From Dermabacter hominis NBRC 106157 (GTDB lineage Bacteria; Actinomycetota; Actinomycetes; Actinomycetales; Dermabacteraceae), in NCBI RefSeq assembly GCF_001570785.1, contig NZ_BCSI01000004.1, positions 62,001 through 126,000 on the forward strand: a stretch of DNA of 64,000 nt, given 5' to 3'. Positions 36,366 through 43,809 of this stretch are shown here, one piece after another. The notes beneath the pieces were generated by a model. The model was not told where the DNA came from. It did no database searches and saw only the letters and a list, made by a program, of their open reading frames with translations. Position numbers and translations under genes: made by a program. The first letter of the stretch is position 1. The number at the start of each line of letters is the position of its first letter.

Positions 36366-36554
36366 ATGACACAGTCGCAGATTCACGGTTCCGGTGGCGG
36401 CGATGAGAATGACGAGCCGCTTATCGACCAGAACTCCGGCCAGATTCAAGCGTCGATCGCCTCAAGCGACGATCTCCTCGACGAGATCGACCTTGTGCTC
36501 GAGTCCAACGCGGAGAGTTTCGTGAAGTCCTTCGTGCAAAAGGGCGGTCAGTGA
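36366..36554 (+). CDS. pup: Prokaryotic ubiquitin-like protein Pup
   Basis: 62-residue disordered tag attached to substrate lysines by PafA. It starts MTQSQIHGSGGGDEND; the C-terminal half DDLLDEIDLVLESNAESFV is the helix that binds the ARC coiled coil, and it ends VQKGGQ. The final Gln (not Glu) means that Dop must deamidate it. AAAGGA lies about 9 nt before the ATG. The stop overlaps the prcB GTG by 4 bp. The N-terminus is Gly/Gln-rich, and one Lys (in QKGGQ) is available for chain formation. Confidence 0.96.
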   Translation: MTQSQIHGSGGGDENDEPLIDQNSGQIQASIASSDDLLDEIDLVLESNAESFVKSFVQKGGQ

Positions 36555-37309
36555 CCAACCTTGGCGACCCCCTCACCTCGCTTTCGGCGCACTTGAAGGC
36601 GGAGGGCCTTCTGGCCCCCGAGCTTTCAGGTGTAAGCAACGCTAACGTGACTGTTGCCGAGGCGACGACGATCATTGCCGTCCGCCATACGGGTGGGAAG
36701 GCCGTCACGCTCGCCGCTGATCGACGTGCGAGCGCCGGCTACCGGATCGTCAAGGACGACATGATGAAATTGTTCCTTGCCGATTCTCACTCGGCCATCG
36801 GTATCGCGGGCACCGCCGGACTCGGCATTGAGTTTGCGCGCTTGTTCGCCCTCGAACTCGAGCACGTCGAGAAAATCGAAGGGCACGCGCTTAGTCACGA
36901 AGGCAAGGTTCGAAGGCTGAGCATTCTCGTGCGCGCGCACCTCCAGCTTGCTCTGCAGGGCCTCGCCGCCGTCCCGCTGCTCGCCGGCTTCGATGAGCGC
37001 CTGGGCATGGCGCGTGTGCACACCTTCGATGCAACCGGAGGATCGTACGAGGAGGAAGAGACGGCGGCCATCGGCTCGGGCAGCGACATCGCGCGGGCGG
37101 TGCTCGATGCACGGCGAAACATTCTCGACTGCGACCGCGACGAAGCCCATCGCCTTTCCCTTCAGGCACTCGCGTCCGCCTCCCGTCGAGATTCGGCAAC
37201 CTCGGGCCTTCGCGGCGGGTCACTTCCCGTTCTTGTCGACGTCGATGCAGACGGCGCGCGCTTCGTGGATGCGGATCGGATCCTGGAGCTCGCTAAGGAG
37301 CTTTCATGA
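36551..37309 (+). CDS. prcB: 20S proteasome beta subunit
   Basis: Catalytic subunit of the 20S core. 252 residues: a propeptide of about 38 residues, then the catalytic Thr39 in TTIIAVRHTGG, the partner Asp in AADRRASAG and Lys in IVKDDMMKLF, plus IGIAGTAGLGIEFARLF and AAIGSGSDIARAVLD typical of the family. The residue before the catalytic Thr is Ala (AEATTII), where most bacterial beta subunits have Gly. Overlaps pup upstream and prcA downstream by 4 bp each, so expression should be coupled. N-terminal nucleophile hydrolase; activity is inferred. Confidence 0.95.
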   Translation: MTNLGDPLTSLSAHLKAEGLLAPELSGVSNANVTVAEATTIIAVRHTGGKAVTLAADRRASAGYRIVKDDMMKLFLADSHSAIGIAGTAGLGIEFARLFALELEHVEKIEGHALSHEGKVRRLSILVRAHLQLALQGLAAVPLLAGFDERLGMARVHTFDATGGSYEEEETAAIGSGSDIARAVLDARRNILDCDRDEAHRLSLQALASASRRDSATSGLRGGSLPVLVDVDADGARFVDADRILELAKELS

Positions 37310-37989
37310 GCATGCCGTTTTACGTCGATCCCGAACAGCTGACGAAGGATCGGGCCGACTTCTCCCGTCGCGGAGTGTCGCGTGGTCTGCCGGTTATCGC
37401 CGCGAGCAGCGCCGATGGCATTGTCATCATCGCCCTCAATTCATCGACGTCTCTCATGAAAATCGGCGAGGTACACGACCACATCGCCTTTGCCGGCGCA
37501 GGAAAGTTCCACGAGTACGAGGCGCTCAGGCTCGCGGCCGTGCGGTGGGCCGATACTCGCGCCTACCAGTATTCCCGCCGTGATGTTTCGGCGTCCTCGC
37601 TCGCCAACGCTCTCGCCCACGCCATTGGCGAGGCATTCGTCTCCGCACCAAAACCGCTGGAGATTGCGCTCTTGCTGCCGGAAGTCGGGCAGGCGCCAGA
37701 GTTGGATCGTATTTTCTCTTTGAGCTTCGATGGATCTTTGAGCGATCACGGCACATTCGCCGCAATCGGCGGTGTTCCCGAGGGACTCGCACAACGTGCC
37801 TTCGACAGCGCTCTTCATGAGCGCGATGCCGGGGCCGTGATCGATTTTTGCGTACGCGAGCTTGCGCGAACCCACGCCGATGACAGAATCCATGCCGAGA
37901 TTGCCCTGCTTCGACGTGGAGTTGAGTTGCGTTCGTTTGAGAGGCACACTCCTGTCAGGATGGCCAGGGCGGAAAGGTCGCATCTATGA
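37306..37989 (+). CDS. prcA: 20S proteasome alpha subunit
   Basis: Non-catalytic gating ring of the 20S core and docking surface for ARC. 227 residues: MPFYVDPEQLTKDRADFSRRG at the N-terminus (gate segment and helix H0), HIAFAGAGKFHEYEALRLAAVRWADTRAY, RRDVSASSLANALAHAIGE and SFDGSLSDHGTFAAIGG. ATG 37306 overlaps the prcB stop, and its own stop overlaps pafA by 4 bp. Shorter at the C-terminus than the mycobacterial protein (no Ser/Gly-rich extension). Confidence 0.95.
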   Translation: MSMPFYVDPEQLTKDRADFSRRGVSRGLPVIAASSADGIVIIALNSSTSLMKIGEVHDHIAFAGAGKFHEYEALRLAAVRWADTRAYQYSRRDVSASSLANALAHAIGEAFVSAPKPLEIALLLPEVGQAPELDRIFSLSFDGSLSDHGTFAAIGGVPEGLAQRAFDSALHERDAGAVIDFCVRELARTHADDRIHAEIALLRRGVELRSFERHTPVRMARAERSHL

Positions 37990-39374
37990 AACGACGCGTG
38001 GGCGGATTAGAGACAGAATTTGGGCTTCTCGCGGTAACCGCCGATGGGCGGCAAGCCCTCGAACCTGAAGCCGCAGCAAGGGAACTGTTCCGGCCGGTCG
38101 TCGCGTGGGGGCGTTCCTCGAACGTGTTTCTGACGAACGCGGGCAGGCTCTATCTCGACGTTGGCTCCCATCCCGAGTATGCGACCGCGGAATGCGATGA
38201 CCCGTGGGACATTGTCGCCCAGGAGCGCGCGGGCGAGAGGGAGCTTCACGCCCTCGTCCATGAGGCCAACGCGCGGCTGAAATCCGACGGCCGCGACGCA
38301 CGCATCCATCTGTTTAAAAACAATGCTGATTCGCAGGGCAATTCCTTCGGAAGCCACGAGAACTACCTCGTGGAGCGCAAAGGCGAATTCACACGCCTGC
38401 CAGCATTGCTGCTGCCATTCCTCATTACGCGGCAAATCGTCACGGGGGCCGGGGGAGTTCTCGAAGGCGAGGGCGGGCCGGTTTTCGGCTTCTCGCTGCG
38501 GGCCGACCACATGTGGGAGACGGTTTCGTCCGCGACGACCCGTGCACGCCCGATCATTAACACGCGCGATGAACCCCACGGCGATCCATCGCGCTACAGG
38601 AGACTGCACGTCATTTCTGGAGACTCGACCATGAGTGAAGTCTCCACCTGGCTGAGGTTCGCGATGACGTTCGCCGTGTTGCGATTTATTGAAGACGGGC
38701 ACGCTTTTGCAGACTTCGAGCTCGCAGACCCGATCAGCGATATTCGCCGAATTGCGCGAGACCTCACGGCGAGCGAACCACTCCAGCTGAAGAACGGCGG
38801 CGTGAGCACGGCGCTTTCGATTCAGCGCGCCTATTTCTCCGCTCTCGAGCGCACATACGATGACCTCGATCCTCGAATGATGGACACGTGGGACAGAGGG
38901 CTGCGAGCGCTCGAAACGGGGAATTTCTCGCTCGTCAATCGCGAACTCGACTGGGCGATTAAGCACGAGCTGTTTACGACGGTGGCGGATCGGCGTGGGC
39001 TCGCGCTCAACGCCCCCGAGATTCAGCGCCTCGAACTGGCCTATCACGATATTGATCCCGATCGAGGCGTGTTCTATGCACTCGAGCGCCACGGACTTGC
39101 GACGAGCGTCCTGAGCGACGAGCGAATTGAGGCCGCCCGTCGACTGGGTCCGGCTACGACTCGCGCGCACTTGCGTTCACGAGTCTTGACACTCGCACGG
39201 GAAAAGGGGATCGACGTTGCGGTGGATTGGACGACCGTGCGACCGAACACACCCGGCGCTCTTCCCATCACACTGCTCGATCCGTTTGAGGTCGAAAACC
39301 CAGAAATCGACCGCTTGCTCGATAGTCTTGAAGAATATTCATCGGCACCCGCCGAGCTGAAAGGACTCCAGTGA
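37986..39374 (+). CDS. pafA: Pup--protein ligase
   Basis: Uses ATP to join the C-terminal Glu of deamidated Pup to substrate Lys. 462 residues of the glutamine-synthetase-like fold: RRVGGLETEFGLLAV (Mg/ATP Glu), SSNVFLTNAGRLYLDVGSHPEYATAECDD (catalytic Asp in LYLDVG), FKNNADSQGNSFGSHENYLVERKGEF, RPIINTRDEPHGDPSRYRRLHVISGDS and LELAYHDIDPDRGVFY. It lacks the Dop-type insertion. Overlaps prcA upstream and the FKBP lipoprotein gene downstream by 4 bp each, so the isomerases are part of this transcription unit. Confidence 0.96.
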   Translation: MKRRVGGLETEFGLLAVTADGRQALEPEAAARELFRPVVAWGRSSNVFLTNAGRLYLDVGSHPEYATAECDDPWDIVAQERAGERELHALVHEANARLKSDGRDARIHLFKNNADSQGNSFGSHENYLVERKGEFTRLPALLLPFLITRQIVTGAGGVLEGEGGPVFGFSLRADHMWETVSSATTRARPIINTRDEPHGDPSRYRRLHVISGDSTMSEVSTWLRFAMTFAVLRFIEDGHAFADFELADPISDIRRIARDLTASEPLQLKNGGVSTALSIQRAYFSALERTYDDLDPRMMDTWDRGLRALETGNFSLVNRELDWAIKHELFTTVADRRGLALNAPEIQRLELAYHDIDPDRGVFYALERHGLATSVLSDERIEAARRLGPATTRAHLRSRVLTLAREKGIDVAVDWTTVRPNTPGALPITLLDPFEVENPEIDRLLDSLEEYSSAPAELKGLQ

Positions 39375-40357
39375 TCAACCGTCGCTCGCTGCTCGCTGCA
39401 GCTGCTTCCACTTCCGCCCTTGTCACCCTTGGGGCGTGCGCGAAAAAGCCGTCACCTACGGTGAAGGGCGCTGCTCAAGCATCGGACTCGGGCGCATCCA
39501 CGGCTTCGGATGGCGGCGGTAGTGCGGCCGACGAAGCCAATGTTCTTGACCGCGTGAAGGTCACAAGTGCGTTTGGTGAGGATCCGACTGTCGATTTCGA
39601 CGCCCCGCTGAAGTTTTCTAACTTCCACTCAACCGTGGTGAGCAAGGGCGACGGCCCTGCAATCGCCGAAGGCGATTTCATCGTGACCCGTTCCGCCTAC
39701 TTTGATCCGGAAAGCGCGGAAGTCCTTGCTTCGCAGTGGGAGGAGGGGACGTTCTCTCCTTTCAAGGTGGATAAGCAATCCGTGGGCCAAACGGCGACCG
39801 AATTCTTTACGGGGTTGACCTCCCATTCGCGCTTTCTCATGGCCGGCGTGGCCGGGACCCAAAAACAAAAGGTGCTCCAGGTCGGGGACGTCGTCGGCGT
39901 TGCATTGAAGCGAGCTGAGGGCGACGCACAGAAGCTTCCCGCGGAGGTTCCCGGTTTCGCCCTCGGTGAGGACGGCGCTCCAAATCTCACCGCCAAACCG
40001 AACGGTACCGCTCCCACTAAGCAGGTTGTCGCCCCCGCGATCAAAGGTCACGGACCGGCCGCGAAGAAGGGCGACACGCTCATCATGCACTACCGCGGTT
40101 GGGACTGGGCAACCGGAGAAGAGTTCGACTCGTCGTGGGGGCGTGGCACCCCGTTCTCGTTCAAGCTAGGCGACGGCCAGGTCATTAAGGGCTGGGATGA
40201 GGGGCTCGAGGGTGCAACGCAAGGTAGCCAGATTGCTCTGATTCTTCCGCCGGCGTCGGCCTACGGGGAAGCGGGCGAAGGCAATCAGAATCCTCTCGCC
40301 GGCAAGACCCTTCTCTTTGTCGCCGATGTTCTGTACGTGGCCTCGCCCGAAGCCTAA
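39371..40357 (+). CDS. FKBP-type peptidyl-prolyl isomerase lipoprotein
   Basis: 328-residue exported prolyl isomerase. MINRRSLLAAAASTSALVTL is a signal peptide with lipobox LGAC (Cys23); the NRRSLL start resembles a twin-arginine signal, and tatA/tatC lie 10 kb away. A Ser/Gly/Asp-rich linker (about 30-58) leads to an FKBP-like N-terminal half (60-200, degenerate) and a well-formed C-terminal FKBP domain (about 215-325): GDTLIMHYRGWDWATGEEFDSSW, GDGQVIKGWDEGLEGATQGSQIALILPPASAYGE. GTG start overlaps pafA. FKBP genes after pafA are usual in this order; a role with the proteasome is not known. Confidence 0.92.
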   Translation: MINRRSLLAAAASTSALVTLGACAKKPSPTVKGAAQASDSGASTASDGGGSAADEANVLDRVKVTSAFGEDPTVDFDAPLKFSNFHSTVVSKGDGPAIAEGDFIVTRSAYFDPESAEVLASQWEEGTFSPFKVDKQSVGQTATEFFTGLTSHSRFLMAGVAGTQKQKVLQVGDVVGVALKRAEGDAQKLPAEVPGFALGEDGAPNLTAKPNGTAPTKQVVAPAIKGHGPAAKKGDTLIMHYRGWDWATGEEFDSSWGRGTPFSFKLGDGQVIKGWDEGLEGATQGSQIALILPPASAYGEAGEGNQNPLAGKTLLFVADVLYVASPEA

Positions 40358-40378
40358 GCACTAAATCTCAGGAGAATC

Positions 40379-40753
40379 ATGTCGAAACCAGTTGTGAGCG
40401 TTGAAGGGTGCGAAGCGCCCGAGGAACTCGTCATCATCGATGAGAAGGTCGGTGACGGTGACGAAGCCAGGGCCGGCGACGTTGTCGACGTCCACTACGT
40501 GGGGGTAGGCCTCAGCGATGGCAAACAGTTCGATGCGTCGTGGGATCGAGGTGAGCCACTGCGCTTTACGCTCGGCGTAGGCCAGGTCATCCCCGGCTGG
40601 GACCGTGGCGTGCAGGGAATGCGCGTGGGCGGGCGCCGACGTCTCGAAATCCCCTCGTCGCTTGCGTACGGTCCCCGCGGTGTCCCGGGCGTTATTAAAG
40701 GTGGGGAAACCTTGATCTTCGTCTGCGATCTCGTTGGGGTGACCGGGCGCTGA
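40379..40753 (+). CDS. FKBP-type peptidyl-prolyl cis-trans isomerase, cytoplasmic
   Basis: 124 residues, single FKBP domain without signal peptide: AGDVVDVHYVGVGLSDGKQFDASWDRGEPLRFTLG, then GQVIPGWDRGVQGMRVGGRRRLEIPSSLAYG and GVIKGGETLIFVCDLVGV. All usual FK506-pocket aromatics (Tyr, Phe, Asp, Trp) are visible. CAGGAG lies before the ATG. It follows the lipoprotein FKBP by 21 bp, giving an exported and a cytoplasmic isomerase in tandem. Its end overlaps the upstream-extended PriA frame. Confidence 0.94.
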   Translation: MSKPVVSVEGCEAPEELVIIDEKVGDGDEARAGDVVDVHYVGVGLSDGKQFDASWDRGEPLRFTLGVGQVIPGWDRGVQGMRVGGRRRLEIPSSLAYGPRGVPGVIKGGETLIFVCDLVGVTGR

Positions 40754-42837
40754 CCCAGGAGCCACCGGCGCTCTTTGACTCCGCGACGCCCAAGAGCGAA
40801 GACAGCAGTCGCAACGGACGACCGTTCGAAACCACCGCGGGCTTCGCGCTCGCGACGGATCGGCCGGTCGTCTCTGTTCACGTGCTCGGTACTCTCGCGC
40901 ACCTCGATCGCCCCTTCGAGTACGCGGTCCCCGCGGCTCTCGATGCTGTTGAGCCCGGGATGAGGGTGCGCGTGCGATTCTCCGGGCGCGAGCACGAGGC
41001 GCTCATACGGGCACGCTACGAAAGACCCGACACTACCCGGCCGCTCGCACCGCTCGTGTCCGTCGTAAGCGAGGACGTTCTCCTTTCGGAGCACATGTTT
41101 CGGGTGTGCGAGGACGTTGCGCAGCGGTACGCGGGATCGCTCAGCGACGTGCTGCGACTCGCCGTTCCCGCGCGCAGCGCAGGCGCGGAAAAGGCACACC
41201 GGGCGCGCATGGAGCGCCGCGCACGCGAAAAATCTGGCGCACCTGATAAGAAGACTGCTTCGAGCGGTAACACTAGCCCTCAGAGCGAGAAGTACCGTTC
41301 CAAATTCGCGGGGCTCGGGGCTTTCCTCGAGCACTCATGCGGTGGAGACCGCACTCCGCGGGCGTCGATCGTTCTCGATCCGGTGGATTCGTGGATTGAA
41401 CTCGTGCTCGAATGCCTCTCGGGACTTGAGGATGATGCGGGAGCGATCATCCTCGCGAGTGATCAGCGCGACGTCGATCGACTGGCAAAGGCCCTCACGG
41501 CGCACGCGATCGACCACGTCCAATTCGGTAGCGCACAGGGCCCTCATGCGCGGTACACGGCGTTTCTGTCCACACTCCAGGGGCGCTCACGCCTCGTCAT
41601 CGGGACGCGCAGCGCTGTTTTTGCTCCCGTGGCAAACCTCCGCATGATCCTTGTATGGGATCCGGATGACGACCTCTACGAAGAACCACGAGCGCCCTAC
41701 CCCCACGCGCGCACTGTCGCCCTCACGCGAAGCTTCCACGAAAGCTGTTCCCTGCTCTTCGTTTCGCGGGCACCGTCGGAATTCGCCCGCTACCTCACCC
41801 TTGCCGGCACTCTCGCGGCTCTCGAACCCGTGCCCGCCGCCCATGCCCATACTCACCCACGTATCGAGCTCATGGACGCGTACTTGCGTGAGAGAGAGGG
41901 GGCAAGCGGGTTTTCGCGTTTGCCGTCGCACGCCCACGCGGTTATACGCCGAGGGCTTGCGGAAGGGCCCGTGCTGGTCCACGTGCCGCGAGCGGGATAC
42001 GCCCCGGCACTCGCGTGTCGATTCTGCGGGACCAAGGCGACGTGCGTGCATTGCCACGCGACGCTCGCTGCGCCTGGAAGAGGGGAACTATCGTGCAGCG
42101 TGTGTTCTCGTCGGTACGGCCACTATCGGTGCCAGGAATGCGGGGGAGCGGATCTGCGCCCCATAGTCCTCGGCCAAGAACGCACCGCTGCCGATTTGAA
42201 GCGCTCCTTCCCGAACGCAACGCTCCACGTATCGGGCGGGGCCTCCGGAATTGTGGAGGATTCTGACGTTCGCGACGGCGACCTCGTGATTGCAACGCCG
42301 GGCGCAGAGCCGCAGCCCGAGGGCGGATACGCGGCGTCGGTGATCATCGACGCGGCCGCCTCCCTCGGCAGAGCCGCCTACAACGCCGACTGCGAAACAA
42401 TCCGCCGTTACTCCCATGTGATCGGCCAGACCCGCACGTTCGACAAGGGCGGGCAGGTGTTGATCGTTGGACCCGATCAGCACCCCGCACTTCGTTCGCT
42501 CGTTCTCGTGCGCTCGAACGCATTTATAGACCGAGTGTTGGAAGAACGCGCCGAACTCGGGCTTCCCCCTGCGTTTAAGGTCCTCGAGGTGCGAGGAGAC
42601 CGAACGGCGTGCACCGATTTCCTCGAACGGATCGATGCGCCGCGAGGCGTCGACATTTTTGGCCCCACGGAGGTCGAGTCTTCCACCATTGATGCCGAAG
42701 CGCGCGTCGTGCTCCGGTGCCCGGTCAAGCACGCGCCTGCATTGGTGGAGGCGGCGCGAGCCGTCATGCTCGTGCGTAGCGCAAAGAAGCATCCGGGCTC
42801 CCTTCGCCTTCAGGTTGACCCCCCGCATGTCTTCTAG
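40750..42837 (+). CDS. priA: Primosomal protein N' (PriA), helicase-motif-deficient
   Basis: Replication-restart protein that recognises forked DNA. The C-terminal two thirds show the PriA zinc knuckles (CRFCGTKATCVHCHATL and CSVCSRRYGHYRCQECGG), and VLIVGPDQHPALRSLV and LGLPPAFKVLEVRG. The Walker A motif expected near residue 200 is missing, normal for actinobacterial PriA. The family N-terminus PVVSVHVLGTLAHLDRPFEYAVP starts at about 40870, upstream of the first normal start codon (GTG 40882), and no ATG/GTG/TTG exists back to the stop at 40696. I give CTG 40750, which overlaps the FKBP stop as CTGA, as a possible start; 40882 is the conservative choice. Confidence 0.8.
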   Translation: MTQEPPALFDSATPKSEDSSRNGRPFETTAGFALATDRPVVSVHVLGTLAHLDRPFEYAVPAALDAVEPGMRVRVRFSGREHEALIRARYERPDTTRPLAPLVSVVSEDVLLSEHMFRVCEDVAQRYAGSLSDVLRLAVPARSAGAEKAHRARMERRAREKSGAPDKKTASSGNTSPQSEKYRSKFAGLGAFLEHSCGGDRTPRASIVLDPVDSWIELVLECLSGLEDDAGAIILASDQRDVDRLAKALTAHAIDHVQFGSAQGPHARYTAFLSTLQGRSRLVIGTRSAVFAPVANLRMILVWDPDDDLYEEPRAPYPHARTVALTRSFHESCSLLFVSRAPSEFARYLTLAGTLAALEPVPAAHAHTHPRIELMDAYLREREGASGFSRLPSHAHAVIRRGLAEGPVLVHVPRAGYAPALACRFCGTKATCVHCHATLAAPGRGELSCSVCSRRYGHYRCQECGGADLRPIVLGQERTAADLKRSFPNATLHVSGGASGIVEDSDVRDGDLVIATPGAEPQPEGGYAASVIIDAAASLGRAAYNADCETIRRYSHVIGQTRTFDKGGQVLIVGPDQHPALRSLVLVRSNAFIDRVLEERAELGLPPAFKVLEVRGDRTACTDFLERIDAPRGVDIFGPTEVESSTIDAEARVVLRCPVKHAPALVEAARAVMLVRSAKKHPGSLRLQVDPPHVF

Positions 42838-42847
42838 GCGTGGCCGT

Positions 42848-42853
42848 TAGACT
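42848..42853 (+). promoter_or_regulatory. Putative -10 box of fmt (leaderless)
   Basis: TAGACT ends 8 nt before the fmt ATG at 42862, 10 bp after the priA stop. No Shine-Dalgarno. Confidence 0.38.
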
Positions 42854-42861
42854 TGGGCATC

Positions 42862-43809
42862 ATGCGAATTCTTTTTGCCGGAACGCCCGACGTTGCCGCA
42901 GCCTGCCTCTCCGCCCTCGCCGATTCCTCCCACGAAGTCGTCGGCGTACTCACGCAGCCCGATGCCCGCGGCAAGCGGGGGAAGAGCCTCGTGCCCTCTC
43001 CCGTTGCGGTCCTCGCGCAAGAGCTGGGAATCCCAACGTTCAAACCCGCTGACGCGCGAAGTGCAGAAACGCGCGAGTGGATCCGCGAGAGCGGTGCCGA
43101 GGTAGCGGCCGTCGTCGCTTACGGTCAGATTCTCGAGCGCCCCGTGCTCGAGTCCCTTCCCGACGGGTTTTTTAACCTTCACTTTTCGCTGCTTCCCGCG
43201 CTTCGCGGCGCGGCACCGGTACAGCGCGCGATTGAGCAGGGCCTTCAGGAAACGGGCCTTAGCGTGTTCAAACTTGACGAAGGCCTCGACACGGGCGCGT
43301 TGGCGCGCCAGGAGCCGCACTCGATTGCCCCGCTTGCGACTGCGGGAGAGCTCCTCGAAGACATGGCCGAGCATGGCGCCCGGGTTCTTGTCGAGGTCAT
43401 GGATGAACTCGACCGCGGTACTTTGACTCTCACCGCGCAAGAAGAGGAGGGAGCGAGCTACGCTCGCAAACTTCGAGCCGACGAAGCACGGATTAACCCG
43501 GCGCGCCCCGCACGGGAGGTTGCCGCTCACATTCGCGCTTTTGCCCCCAATCCTGGCGCATTCACGAGCGTGAGAGGTTCGAGGCTCAAGGTCCTCGGCG
43601 TAGGAAACACAGAGGCCCCCGAAGGCATGAGCCTCGCCCCCGGCGAATTCGGTGTCACGAAGAAGCACGTGTTCCTCGGCACCGCCACCGAGCCTCTCGA
43701 GCTGACGCTCGTGGGGCCGGCGGGCAAGAAACACATGGCCGCTGCTGATTGGGCGCGCGGCGTACGACTGGAAACGGGCGAGCGCATGGAAGAGGAGAAC
43801 GCGGCATGA
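42862..43809 (+). CDS. fmt: Methionyl-tRNA formyltransferase
   Basis: Formylates initiator Met-tRNA with 10-formyl-THF. 315 residues: MRILFAGTPDVAAACLSAL, VAAVVAYGQILERPVLE, the catalytic NLHFSLLPALRGAAPVQRAI (Asn-His-Ser and SLLPxLRG), GLSVFKLDEGLDTGALARQE (catalytic Asp in the D-x-G-D/LDTG region), then the OB-fold tRNA-binding C-terminus (YARKLRADEARINPARPAREV). ATG 42862 is chosen over the in-frame TTG at 42853, which would add only three residues. Its stop overlaps rsmB by 4 bp. Confidence 0.95.
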   Translation: MRILFAGTPDVAAACLSALADSSHEVVGVLTQPDARGKRGKSLVPSPVAVLAQELGIPTFKPADARSAETREWIRESGAEVAAVVAYGQILERPVLESLPDGFFNLHFSLLPALRGAAPVQRAIEQGLQETGLSVFKLDEGLDTGALARQEPHSIAPLATAGELLEDMAEHGARVLVEVMDELDRGTLTLTAQEEEGASYARKLRADEARINPARPAREVAAHIRAFAPNPGAFTSVRGSRLKVLGVGNTEAPEGMSLAPGEFGVTKKHVFLGTATEPLELTLVGPAGKKHMAAADWARGVRLETGERMEEENAA

